DNA of 64,000 nucleotides from Ecdyonurus torrentis. Its lineage: Eukaryota; Arthropoda; Insecta; Ephemeroptera; Heptageniidae. The translations under genes and the position numbers were made by a program. The notes beneath the pieces were generated by a model. It worked only from the letters and a program-made list of their open reading frames with translations. It did no database searches and had not been told where the DNA came from. Positions 10,033 to 19,503 of the stretch are shown piece after piece. Each line of letters begins with the position of its first letter. Positions within the stretch are counted from its first letter, which is position 1. Where the stretch lies: NCBI GenBank assembly GCA_949318235.1, contig OX439133.1, positions 30,186,129 to 30,250,128 of the forward strand. Reading direction: 5' to 3'.

Positions 10033-13000
10033 ATGCAGTTTGCAGGCTATTGTCATGCTTGTGCACAGAAAAAACAAGTTACAGCTTCTTTACGGGACCA
10101 AAACTTTGAAAGAGCAGTTGAATTTCTCAATGTTCAGGTGAATATTTATTATACTGTATTAAGTAATTCAATTTAAGGAAAGAGAACCATATTGCAGTTA
10201 GGATCAATATTAAAGAAAATGATAGAAATACCAGCAAGGCCTTACAACTGCAGAAATTGTATGGAGAGGTTGAGGTCAAATTGCACAGGGGTCATATGTT
10301 TATATTTATAATATTTATTACTCGTTTCGTCACCCTATAATAGCATTGTAATTCATAGAAGAAAATTAAAGAAAATTACTTCAGTACTGTTCAGCTCTGG
10401 CCAAATGTTTACAAACGGGGGCAGCAGCAACCAATCTGTTTCCTAGAAAAATTATATGAAGTATTGTGGTTGCGGATTGCCTGTGCAAATTGTTTGGAAA
10501 CTTTTGGCCAGAGCTGTGCATCACAGAGTAGCATGCAGTCTTATCTTATATTGTTACGTACTGTTTACATTTTTTTTAAGGATTGTATCTAGATGGCTTG
10601 TATCTCAAAATCTAAAAAGAAAACTTTCAAACTTTATGATAACATTTGAAAGTTAATAGTAACAGCTACCTATGATAAAATTTTCAGAACCCATGACCAT
10701 CAGATAAGAGAGAAATTAATTATTGAAATTAACGTGACCTCTTATGGGATTAAAACTTTAAAAAATCATTATTTAAAATCTAGCATGGTGAGCCCCAAAT
10801 TTTTTACATTTTTTGAAGCTACCCTAATCCTAATGTATAATGTATCATATTACAATGGCAAAGCTGCTACTTATATAAATATTTATAACTATAACTCTGT
10901 ATCATGCAAATGAGACCTTGACCTCTCCATAGAACTGATATACTGTGGCAAGTAAGGCCAGTACTGGTATTTCTGCCCTTTTCTTTCATATTTTAACTTT
11001 TTAAAGGCCCACAGACACCCTAGTTTTTAAGAATATATAATAGGTACAAAAACAATTTCACAAGCTTTAAAATCTAATGCGACTATTCCTTCTATAATTT
11101 AAATATTAAATTAAAGTTCAATTATTGTTTGGCCAAACAACAATCCGCGGACTTGTATAGTTTGATTCATGTAAATATTTTTAGCTTTAATCAGCACTCA
11201 GTCATATTTTATAGTCAAAATGACAAACAGGTATTGCCTTGTATGAAGCGTCAATACCTGTTAAGAGGCCGTTTTACTCTCTGGAAAATATAAATGTAAA
11301 CAAACTGTCTAAAAGATCAAAATCTAAGATAAGGCAGGAAACTTAAATGACTGAAATCGAGTGGTCATACGTCATCAGAGTGACCAATAATCACAGGAAA
11401 CGAATACAATAGATTGGTATGTAAGGCAGTGATAACAGGTTTCAAATCAAGCTCGAGCCTTGCAAAGAACGAAGAGAGTATTTTTTTACATAATATTGAA
11501 TCTATAGACAGCAAACATTCTTATAATATTATAATATAACGCATTTATTTATTTTTTGTATAATATTGTAAAAGGAAAAAATAAAATCATAGAAATATGC
11601 AATTTGCTTCTTCCATGCAAATATGATAATGCATATTACAATAAAAATATATTAACTTTTAAAAGTCTACGTGCAAATGATACAATATAAATAATAAGTA
11701 ATAATATTATATAAACGAAAACACAAATTTGAAGATGAAAATAAATTGCCGTTGATCTCCAAATCGTGACAGTTCATCAGAAAGGTGTATAATTATATAA
11801 ATTATTTGCAAGCAATATAATATATTTGCATTAAAATAAAAATAAGTGATATTGTCCAAATATTTTAATTTATTAATAATATATCCATTTTCTTAGTGTG
11901 CCGATAATATCAATTTATTTTCTTCCAAATTGTTGTTTTAGTATAATATTGTTCTTTTATAATTTTATTTTTTTATCATTATATATATTGCACGTATATA
12001 AATCTAAAAATATCGTGTGTATTTTTTTAAGCTTTTTTTTTCCCCTTCTTTTTTTTCAAAAATTGTTTTATTTAATTATAATATGATAGTTCAATATTAA
12101 TTAATAAGCCTGTAGTTACCACAATCTTAATCCTTTTGATCAAAATTTTTTTTCTTACTTCTCTTCTTCATTTTTTTTTTCTTCTAATTATGGGGTAAAT
12201 AACTTTAAATATATTTTCTTTAAGATGAAAGCAATGCTTGACCTGCGATGACCATAACTAAATCGCAATCATGACATTTTTAATAATTTTATAAGGTCCC
12301 AACATTATACAGATTATTGAATGTTAGCTTGATTATGTCTAGCCAGCAACTCGCATAGTCATTTTTTTTTCTCATTCACCTATAAACTACTCTGATATTA
12401 GACGAGATAATATTTTACATAACATCCGCTGTTTTGGGAGTTTACTAAGCTGACCTTCGTACACTTTCTTAGCAATAATAAAAGTATATATCATGATGAT
12501 AGAAAATATTGAAAAATACTCGACTAAAAGCAAAATAGAACATACTTCTATAAGTGTCCACAGTGGCGCATTTCCCTAGTACAATAAATATAACATCGTA
12601 ATTCCAATTTAATTAATTAATTAAGCATCGGATATAAATTATATTTAAACCATTGAAAAGCTATTAAAAAAACGAAGGCATTCAAAGAGCGCTTTTTTTA
12701 TAAACCCAATAGCAACTTTTTAATTGGTTAAAAACAGAACAAAAAAAGATATTGAAAATCGGCTCAGTGAAGGTCTAGATAATATATTTGTAATAATGTG
12801 TTAAAAATTTGGCATCTCTAGGTGTATTAGTTGCGGAGAAATCTTGGAAGTACGATTACATTGATTTGAATGGGCAGCAAGCAGGCAGCGTATAGAGAGT
12901 AAAACGGCCTCTTAATGTAATCTTTTCCACTAGAAGTGACCAAATAGCGTGAGACGGTACTGAAGATACGTGAAGCGGAGTATATAAGGGGGCTTGGCAA

Positions 13001-13264
13001 ACTTTGATTTAATTTTTTATTTAGAACTTATTTTATTTACTACAAACAACATTTAAAATTATTTTCATAAATTGTAATACTAAATAGTGGAATAAACTTG
13101 AAAAAAATTTAGTGTGTATGCCCTTTTCAAAAAAAGGTTGTTTAAAAGTTGAGTTTTATGTTGTGCAATTGGAAATTGTTGTATTTTGATATAGGTTAAG
13201 GATATAAAATTAAGGAAATTGTGGGAAAAATTAGGTGGGGGAAGGGGGAGGGAAGAAGAAAAGG

Positions 13265-13298
<34 letters not shown>

Positions 13299-14556
13299 AA
13301 TAGAAAGGGAAAATAATAGGCTATAATTTTTAATTCAACTAGACCATTTGAATGCATACAGTAAGGGGGATACTTTTTTAATTAATATGTTATGTACTAG
13401 AAAAATAATTTTAAACCTGATCTTTATTTGAACTCCACAGAATGATGATGACAAAGATAAAGAGGTATGCAGAGATTGTGAGGAACAACTTTATCTTTGG
13501 TCCATGTTTCTACGTAGAGCAGAGAAAGCTCAAGTATTGTTCAGAGTGGATGCTCAACGTGCTGCGGCAATCAAAGAGCGCGCCTTGTGTGAGGAATTGA
13601 ACATCAAAGCTTGCATCGTGAGAGTAGAGAGAGTTGTCAGCAGTGATGTGAGTGAGCAAGCAGTTGACGTTGAGTCCAGTGTAGTTTTAGAGAGCAACGT
13701 TGCAAGTGTCAGTGACAGTGCAGAAACTGGTTATGTAAAACCTTCAGATTTGCAAGTCATTAAAAAACAAAAACTTAAAAAATGTTACAAGTGTCATGAA
13801 TGTCATAGAGATTTCAAGTATAATTGTGAATTACAATCACACAATGAAAGATTTCACAGCTCAGAGCGTGATTATAAGTGTACAAAGTGTGGTAAAAAAT
13901 ACAAAACTCAAAGGGATTTGCAACATCACTTGAAAACACACTCAGAGAACAGACCATATAAATGTAAAATATGTTCAGCTAAGTTTAAAACTGGTGCAAT
14001 TCTTTATAATCACAATAGCCAAGTCCATTCGGATAATAGACCATATAAATGTCCACTGTGTTCTTATGCAGCTAAAACAAGAGGAAATCTTTATTTACAC
14101 AATAGTCATGTTCATTCCAACCTCAGACCATTTAAATGTTCATTATGTTCATATGCAGCTAAAACCAACTCGTTACTTTCCCATCACAAAAGACATACTC
14201 ATTCTGATAACAGACCATACAAATGTTCAAAATGTTCTTATGCAGCTAAAACAAATCAAGCTCTTCTGGCGCACAAAATTACAGTTCATTCCAACCTAAG
14301 ACCATTTAAATGTTCATTATGTTCATATGCAGCTAAAACTAACTCATTACTTTCTAACCACAAAAGACATGCTCATTCTGATAACAGACCATTTAAATGT
14401 TCACAGTGTTCATATGCAGCTAAAACAAATCAAGCTCTCCTGTTTCACAAAAGTGGAGTTCATTCTTACCTCAGACCATTTAAATGTTCATTATGTTCAT
14501 TTGCTTTTAAATTTAAATCCACACTTAATATTCACATAAAAAATGTCCATCGTTAA
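10033..14556 (+). CDS. ZNF-B: ZAD-like nine-finger C2H2 protein
   Basis: Predicted 406-residue nuclear DNA-binding protein from exons 10033-10137 (acceptor CCCACAG/AT before the ATG at 10033) and 13441-14556, joined in phase 0. Residues 1-70 form a ZAD-like zinc domain with C7-x2-C10 (CHAC) and C45-x2-C48 (CRDC), followed by QLYLWSMFLRRAEKAQ, matching the conserved tail of ZAD. The intron splits the domain. A spacer rich in Val, Ser and acidic residues leads to nine C2H2 fingers. Fingers 5-6 and 7-8 are a duplicated two-finger unit (CSYAAKTNSLLS.H then CSYAAKTNQALL.H). Linkers are S-D-N-R-P-Y/F-K or S-x-L-R-P-F-K. ZAD domains usually mediate dimerisation; that role is inferred. The protein ends NVHR and lacks the tenth finger of ZNF-A. 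Confidence 0.88.
10215..10990. repeat. Degenerate foldback in ZNF-B intron, with an inserted dispersed repeat
   Basis: The inverted ends (CCAGCAAGGCCTTACAACTG near 10232 and GTAAGGCCAGTACTGG near 10950) match the intron elements of A and C. The inner palindrome CAGCTCTGGCCAAATG / TTTTGGCCAGAGCTG is also kept. The repeat with ATCTCAAAATCTAAAAAG (10588-10850) interrupts it in B only. Confidence 0.6.
10588..10850 (+). repeat. Dispersed repeat ATCTCAAAATCTAAAAAGAAA, copy 1
   Basis: Other copies are at 37597-37880 (reverse complement) and 56985-57290. Shared words include CTACCTATGATA, ACCCATGACCATCAGATAAG and AGCATGGTGAGCCCC. No coding capacity is visible. Confidence 0.65.
11003..13135. mobile_element. 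Composite insertion in ZNF-B intron (outer element)
   Basis: This whole block is absent from the introns of A and C. In B it separates CATATTTTAACTTT from GTTTAAAAGTTGAGTTT, which adjoin in A. Its ends are loosely inverted: AAAGGCCCACAGACACCCTA on the left against the reverse complement of TTTAGTGTGTATGCCCTTT on the right. The inner TTAA-flanked element (11265-12911) makes up most of it. No open frames are seen. Confidence 0.5.
11265..12911. mobile_element. TTAA-flanked inverted-repeat element in ZNF-B intron
   Basis: GAGGCCGTTTTACTCTCT at 11265 is mirrored by AGAGAGTAAAACGGCCTC ending at 12911, and each side is bounded by TTAA (11261-11264, 12912-12915). TTAA duplication is the hallmark of piggyBac-type transposition. 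The 1.65-kb interior is AT-rich without a transposase frame, so it is non-autonomous. Confidence 0.75.
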
Positions 14557-14960
14557 AGTGAACAAAGTTGCAATTGGTGCAGTGATGTCTTTGGTGAATT
14601 TCTTTAAGGGAGTAGGTGACAACCTTTTATCTCAAAAACTAGATGTGTTTTGGGTCTAAATTTTGTGCCATTGTGTAGCTAAGGGTTGCATCTATCCATG
14701 ATAAAAATTTCAAGAACTGTCCCAAAAAAAGAAAATTATTGAAATTAACATTGGGCCTTATGAGCTTAAAATGTCAACAAATCATATAAAATTAATTTGC
14801 ATAATGACCCTCCCACCCCCCTCAAAAAAAATCTATATATGAAATTATCTCAAGCTAAAGTATCATTGTTCAAAATTTCAGATTTTTTTGATGGTCAAAG
14901 TTTGAGTCTAATGGCCAACGTTGGTACCCTACTCCCTTGGTCAAAACTTTTCCCGGAGCA
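14557..14960 (+). repeat. Dispersed repeat directly after ZNF-B
   Basis: Begins AGTGAACAAAGTTGCAATTGG just beyond the ZNF-B stop. It has the words TTATCTCAAAAACTAGATG, TGTGTAGCTAAGGGTTGCA and GAAATTAACATTGGGCC. Copies follow ZNF-A (5946) and ZNF-C (23717); a fragment is at 32105-32232. Confidence 0.6.
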
Positions 14961-15349
14961 TCTACTCTTATTATGGACCTTGTTTTTGTGTTAGTTTGTC
15001 TATATTTATATTTATAATTTTATTTTTCTATTGTATATTCTCAGATTTATTCAAATATTTTAACAAATATTATGCAATTTTGTTACTATACTGTTTTTTA
15101 TATTATCTAATTTAATATTAGTTATTAATTAGTCTTACTGAAATGAAAGAGTAATGAAAATCAGCAACAACTTTTACCAAAGTAATTTCATTGTACTGCT
15201 ATTTTGTTTTTATTTAGTTAAAAAATCAAACATTTGACAAGACTTTTTTCATCATTTTTAATGCAATTTCAGTTATATTATAGGCCTATTAAAAAGAAGA
15301 ACAAATTGTTCAGATATCTGAAAGGACCTAGAAAAAAATATAAGCACAA

Positions 15350-15690
15350 AACACTTAATTGAAATTACATAAATAACTTTAGTTTGACTCAAAAACCAAC
15401 TGTAGCTCCTTAGCAGTGATCAGAAAATTTTGATTTATGCAACCAGCACAGTATTTATTTATTTATTTTTTTTTTATTATTTTTTTTTTGCTAATTTTTG
15501 CATGTTTCTGATGTCAGAAACATGAATAGTCACGCAAATTGTATACTTTACAGTATTTTCACACTCTCGTGGAGCTACATTCACGTTCTGGTAAAAAATT
15601 TCATCATTTATTTGAAAATCCCATTTTGTGTTTATTCATTAAAAAGCACATGTTGTTTTATGTGGTCTATGGCTTTAATTATCAATCATT
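15350..15690 (+). repeat. Dispersed repeat AACTGTAGCTCCTTAGCAGTGA, copy 1
   Basis: Shared words: CTCCTTAGCAGTGATCAGAA, GTTTCTGATGTCAGAAACATG and CTACATTCACGTTCTGG. Other copies lie at 24470-24835, 47335-47670 and, reversed, 55325-55710. Unit B and C copies are paralogous; the other two are independent. Confidence 0.65.
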
Positions 15691-15949
15691 GAAGAAAATG
15701 ATGTGAATTTATACAGACACAAAAAAATAACAATAATACCTAATAATAAGCCTAAATAAAAAAAAAATCACTTTTTTGTCTATACCATAACATGTACTGC
15801 TTTTTGAGAATACAAATAGGATGTGTATTATTTAATATTATTTCATGCTTACATTATAGTTTAAATATAATTTTAAATGGAAATATTTGTTTATGTTTAT
15901 TCATTTGTTTTAGTATATTTGTAATATAGGCTACTATCAATAATAAAGA

Positions 15950-16115
15950 AAAGGATAGAATTACCAGCAAGGGTCTTACCACAGTAAAAGTTCTATGGAG
16001 AGGTCGATTTCTGACTTAGCACAGCGTTTTGTTATTCACTGTGCCACGCAAGACTTCGACCTCTCCGTCTACTGTGGTAAGTCTCTTGCTTGTAAAATAT
16101 TCTATTATTTTCTTT
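15950..16115. mobile_element. Foldback MITE, ATTACCAGCAAGG family, unit B copy
   Basis: The left arm GGATAGAATTACCAGCAAGG...CTTACCACAGTA...TATGGAGAGGTCGA is mirrored by TCGACCTCTCCGTCTACTGT...AAGTCTCTTGCTTG. Same family as 25193-25350 and 32237-32572. Confidence 0.75.
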
Positions 16116-16374
16116 ATTGTTGATCCTAACCATAATAGTTTTTTGTTTTGTTTTTTTACTTAAATTGGCTTTACTTATAACCCAATGCATGAAACAAACT
16201 ATTGGATTCATGCAATATAAAGATTAAAAATTGTATTACAATTTTTAAATAATGAAAAAAAAAATAATAATAAAAAACAAATAATAAAATAAAAAACTTA
16301 AAGTTATTAAGCTCCTGAAACAAAAGTGTAGTATGCAATGACTCGTTTTAATCATCAATTATTTTATGATTATT

Positions 16375-16800
16375 CATTTTAAGGGGGTAGGTGACCGACT
16401 GATAACTCGCAAACTATATAGGACAGTTGCGAATAATAATAATAACTCAAAGTTCAAAGTAAAGAAGAAATGTTACATACTTAAAAGTTTAGTAATGTCA
16501 AACATGTGAAAACACGATTAAATATTTAAGTTACTACACTTTAAAGATAACATGTAAATGTAGAAATTTAAATTTGAGCTGGGAATTTTAGCCAAATTAG
16601 AAACTTTTTTACAATTAAAAGGATCATTAAAAAAAAATTTGGTATTATAAAAAAAATTATTTTAAATTTACTTGATTTTATTTGAAAATTATAGAGTTTG
16701 TTTTATTGGAATTAAATCATGTACAAAAAATTATTGGGAAAATATAGTTCTTCTTTTAGCGATTTCCAGTCCAAGTCGGTCCCCCAACGCCTTAATTGAT
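16375..16800 (+). repeat. Dispersed repeat GGTGACCGACTGATAACTCGC, copy 1
   Basis: Shares GACTGATAACTCGCAAACTAT, GGACAGTTGCGAAT, the AAAGAAGAAAT stretch and a closing GATTTCCAGTCCAAGTCGGTC with 62577-63180. The latter carries an extra hairpin insertion. Confidence 0.6.
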
Positions 16801-17013
16801 TAACTATATGGAGGTCTCCGTAAGCTGCAACACTATAACTAATAACTAGTTATAAACCGTATATTATTTTGATTGTTACAAAAATTAAAAAAATACATTA
16901 ACTAAGGTTTAACTAGAGGTTGCAGCTTTTAAGCCTAGGACAGCGGTCCTTTCTTAGTGATTTTCTTAATGCAGTGATAAAGTTTAGACCATACTAACTT
17001 TATGGACGCCATC

Positions 17014-17237
17014 CCCTCCTAAAAAAAAGGATTTAAAGGGTATATTAAATTACTAAATATTGTGCCAAATTCGTATATTCGGTGTATTTAGTATATTTTA
17101 TTTAAACCCTTTACACCCTTTAAACCGAAAATCTTACTGTTTCTTCGGTGTAAAGGGTTTAAATAAAATATACCAAATATACCGAATATACGAATTTGGC
17201 ACAATATTAAATCGTTTAACCCTTTTTTTTAGCAGGG
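17014..17237. mobile_element. 224-bp palindromic element, unit B only, probable TC target duplication
   Basis: Ends CCCTCCTAAAAAAAAGG and CCTTTTTTTTAGCAGGG. The core is a near-perfect palindrome (17056-17208) around TTTAAACCCTTTACAC / GTGTAAAGGGTTTAAA and TATTGTGCCAAATTCGTATA / TATACGAATTTGGCACAATA. The empty site in unit C reads GACGCCATCGCAGCGG (about 26624-26640), which implies a 2-bp TC duplication. It has no coding capacity. Confidence 0.8.
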
Positions 17238-17579
17238 TCGCAGGGGTGGGATAAGAATTGAGATAAGAAACAACTGCTGTCTTGAGCTTTTCAACCCTAA
17301 GTTTTTTTTTATAGGCCTCCTATATATTTATGAATAATTGTAAACATAATGATATACAATATATAATACTTATCAATATATCATAGGACATACTGTCCAG
17401 AAGTATAGCATTTTTACCTTAAGTTTTTCTTCATTATTTTTATGCTAGCAATATTTTTAACCCAGCATATATACCATAATATAATGATTAGTGATTACTT
17501 TGGTAATAAAGGGCACTTGGTATGGTTTCCTTGTCCTTTTTTGTTCTTTTAGTTACAGACTTGCATTTAAAACAAAGTA

Positions 17580-17830
17580 TATAGGGTGTGTACGCTTGAC
17601 GACGTTGCATTCTGAATACTTTTCAATGCTCTTCTTGAGCAATAAATAACATTGCTCAGCATAGAACAAACGTAGTTTTTGGCTATTTTCTTTGGAACAT
17701 TAGCTACTTTTTTTGGTTATTATTATTTTCTTTCATGCTTAAAACACTAATTCAACCTGTTAACAGCATCAGTGCTCTTAAAAATATTGTGAAGTATTTT
17801 TAAACTATGGCATATCGACTTTAACATGAA
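17580..17830 (+). repeat. Dispersed repeat with AATAACATTGCT.AGCATAGAAC, copy 1
   Basis: Copies: 27990-28265, 45915-46195 and, reversed, 58200-58455. Each starts near GGGTGT.....GATG/GACG and ends near a CAGTGCTCT.AAAATATT-type word. No gene inside. Confidence 0.6.
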
Positions 17831-17933
17831 TGAAACCATGCAGAAAAAGTTTTTATATTTCAGCACAAAATGTAGACTTAAAAAACTAAGACTACTTATG
17901 TATTTTTAAATATTTTTTTATAATGGGTATATA

Positions 17934-18455
17934 TTAGAGCTGTAAATTTAAACCGGTTCGAGCACCCGCCCGGGCCAAAATCTTCGGGTGCTCGTTTTTT
18001 TGAAAATGGTCAACCCGGGTTTCAAGCTTTTAGCTCGAAAACGAGCTATTTCGAGTTAAGCTCGAGAATGACTCGTGAAAAAAACGAGCTTTTGAAAATA
18101 AATCGAGCAAAAGAATTCTTTTTGCAAAAAGCAAAGAAAAAAAGTTTGTAATTTTTGTTTAAAATGGTGTTTTTAATATTCTATCATGAAAAAATAGGCT
18201 GTTTAAAATATTATTAAAAAAAATTCTTTTATTTATGACTTTTACCCTTCAAAAACAATTTTTTTGTAATGACAGTCGAGCTTTTTTCATCATAGGCTCG
18301 AAAGCTCGTTTTCAAACTTAGGCTCAAATATCGAGCTTTCCGAGCTTTGACTCTTTTTGCGAGTTTAAGCTCGATTTCAAGCTAAACCCGGGTTTCAAGT
18401 CAAACCGGACTAAAAAATTTCAGCCCGGGCTGAAAATATTTCGAGTTTTTTATAT
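17934..18455 (+). mobile_element. CTCG-rich hAT-like element, copy 1 (right end truncated)
   Basis: Starts TTAGAGCTGTAAATTTAAAC and is about 90% alike by eye to 51742-52270. The interior is full of GCTCGAAAACGAGCT and CCCGGGTTT words in both orientations. The right terminal CAGCTCTA is missing and replaced by TATATA. Unit A lacks it (ATAATGGGCAGTATGC at about 6918). Confidence 0.75.
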
Positions 18456-18636
18456 ATAGTATGCGCAGTATGTACAAATATGTATTTTTATTACTCTTTT
18501 AAAATATGTTTATTTATTATTATTTTTTTTTCTTATTTTTTTAAATAAAAATAAATTTGAATTTTTACAATACATGAAAGTTTATAAGTTTGTTAGTATC
18601 AAATTTTTCTCTAGAAGAAAAAAAAAAAAAAAAAAA

Positions 18637-18822
18637 ATGATTTTCGCGGGCGTGATTTATGCTTATCAATTTTTTCCGCAATGCGCAATAGGTCACGTGA
18701 TGTAAACAAACTTTTTCCCGCTATACTGCTTCATTGTTGTTGTTAAAAAAAAAAAGGATTATTTTTATATTTTTCACTCTTTTCCATTCATATTTTAACT
18801 ATACTGTTGTTTTAAAACAAAG
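18637..18822 (+). promoter_or_regulatory. Probable ZNF-C promoter and 5' UTR exon
   Basis: Conserved with 8660-8869. It holds an E-box CACGTG (18694-18699), an E2F-like TTTCCCGC (18714-18721) and CAATGCGCAATA, and ends at the donor AAACAAAG/GTAAGTTAAT (18822/18823). The next acceptor is ATTCTCCCACAG at 19501, just before the ZNF-C ATG. Promoter function is inferred from conservation and position. Confidence 0.5.
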
Positions 18823-19503
18823 GTAAGTTAATTATCAATCTTCTTATAAATAAGAATAATAATTTAGACAATTCCTGGGCTAACATTTTATTTAAATTAA
18901 AGGTGTTGCTTTTGTGTGGCCAGCAGTGGCCATGTAGCCATGTAGTTTAATCAATTTGCTCTATGAACAAGTTATATATATATTTCAAATAATAATTTAA
19001 AAGTTACCTGCTCCATGTTTCTTACTGGTTGTCATAACAATCATAAATCAGGGGACGTCGGGACCGGGACCCCACCCGCGGTTCTTGGCAGGTCCATACC
19101 ATATATGATATAGTGTGTGTTTGCCAATAGAAATCCAGCAGAATTCCTAATTTATATGAAGCTCACAGAGCAATATAGTAAATACACTAAATTAAATGCT
19201 CTATGCATTAATATTTTTGTTGACCTGGGTTACAAATTATCTTCTCTAACATGGAACATATATGGCACACCTATGCGCTCCGTTCTGTCTATAAAGCTCA
19301 TACATATATATACATACATACATACATACATACATACTTATACGGTATCATATCTTATTTCCCATTTCTTTAATCAAATCTTTTAATTAACATTATTTCA
19401 AAGGTTTTCTTGCACTATATTAAAACATGAAAGTTGTTTCTGTGCTATGCTATACTGTAATTAAAATTTAAAATTAAATATTTATTTCCATTCTCCCACA
19501 GAT

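Noticed and set aside
12941..12990. TATATAAG as a promoter TATA box
   Set aside because: It sits in an intronic composite insertion with no downstream gene start; chance TATA-like words are frequent in AT-rich DNA.
17060..17254. 64-codon open frame
   Set aside because: Lies across the 17014-17237 palindrome and is not a gene.
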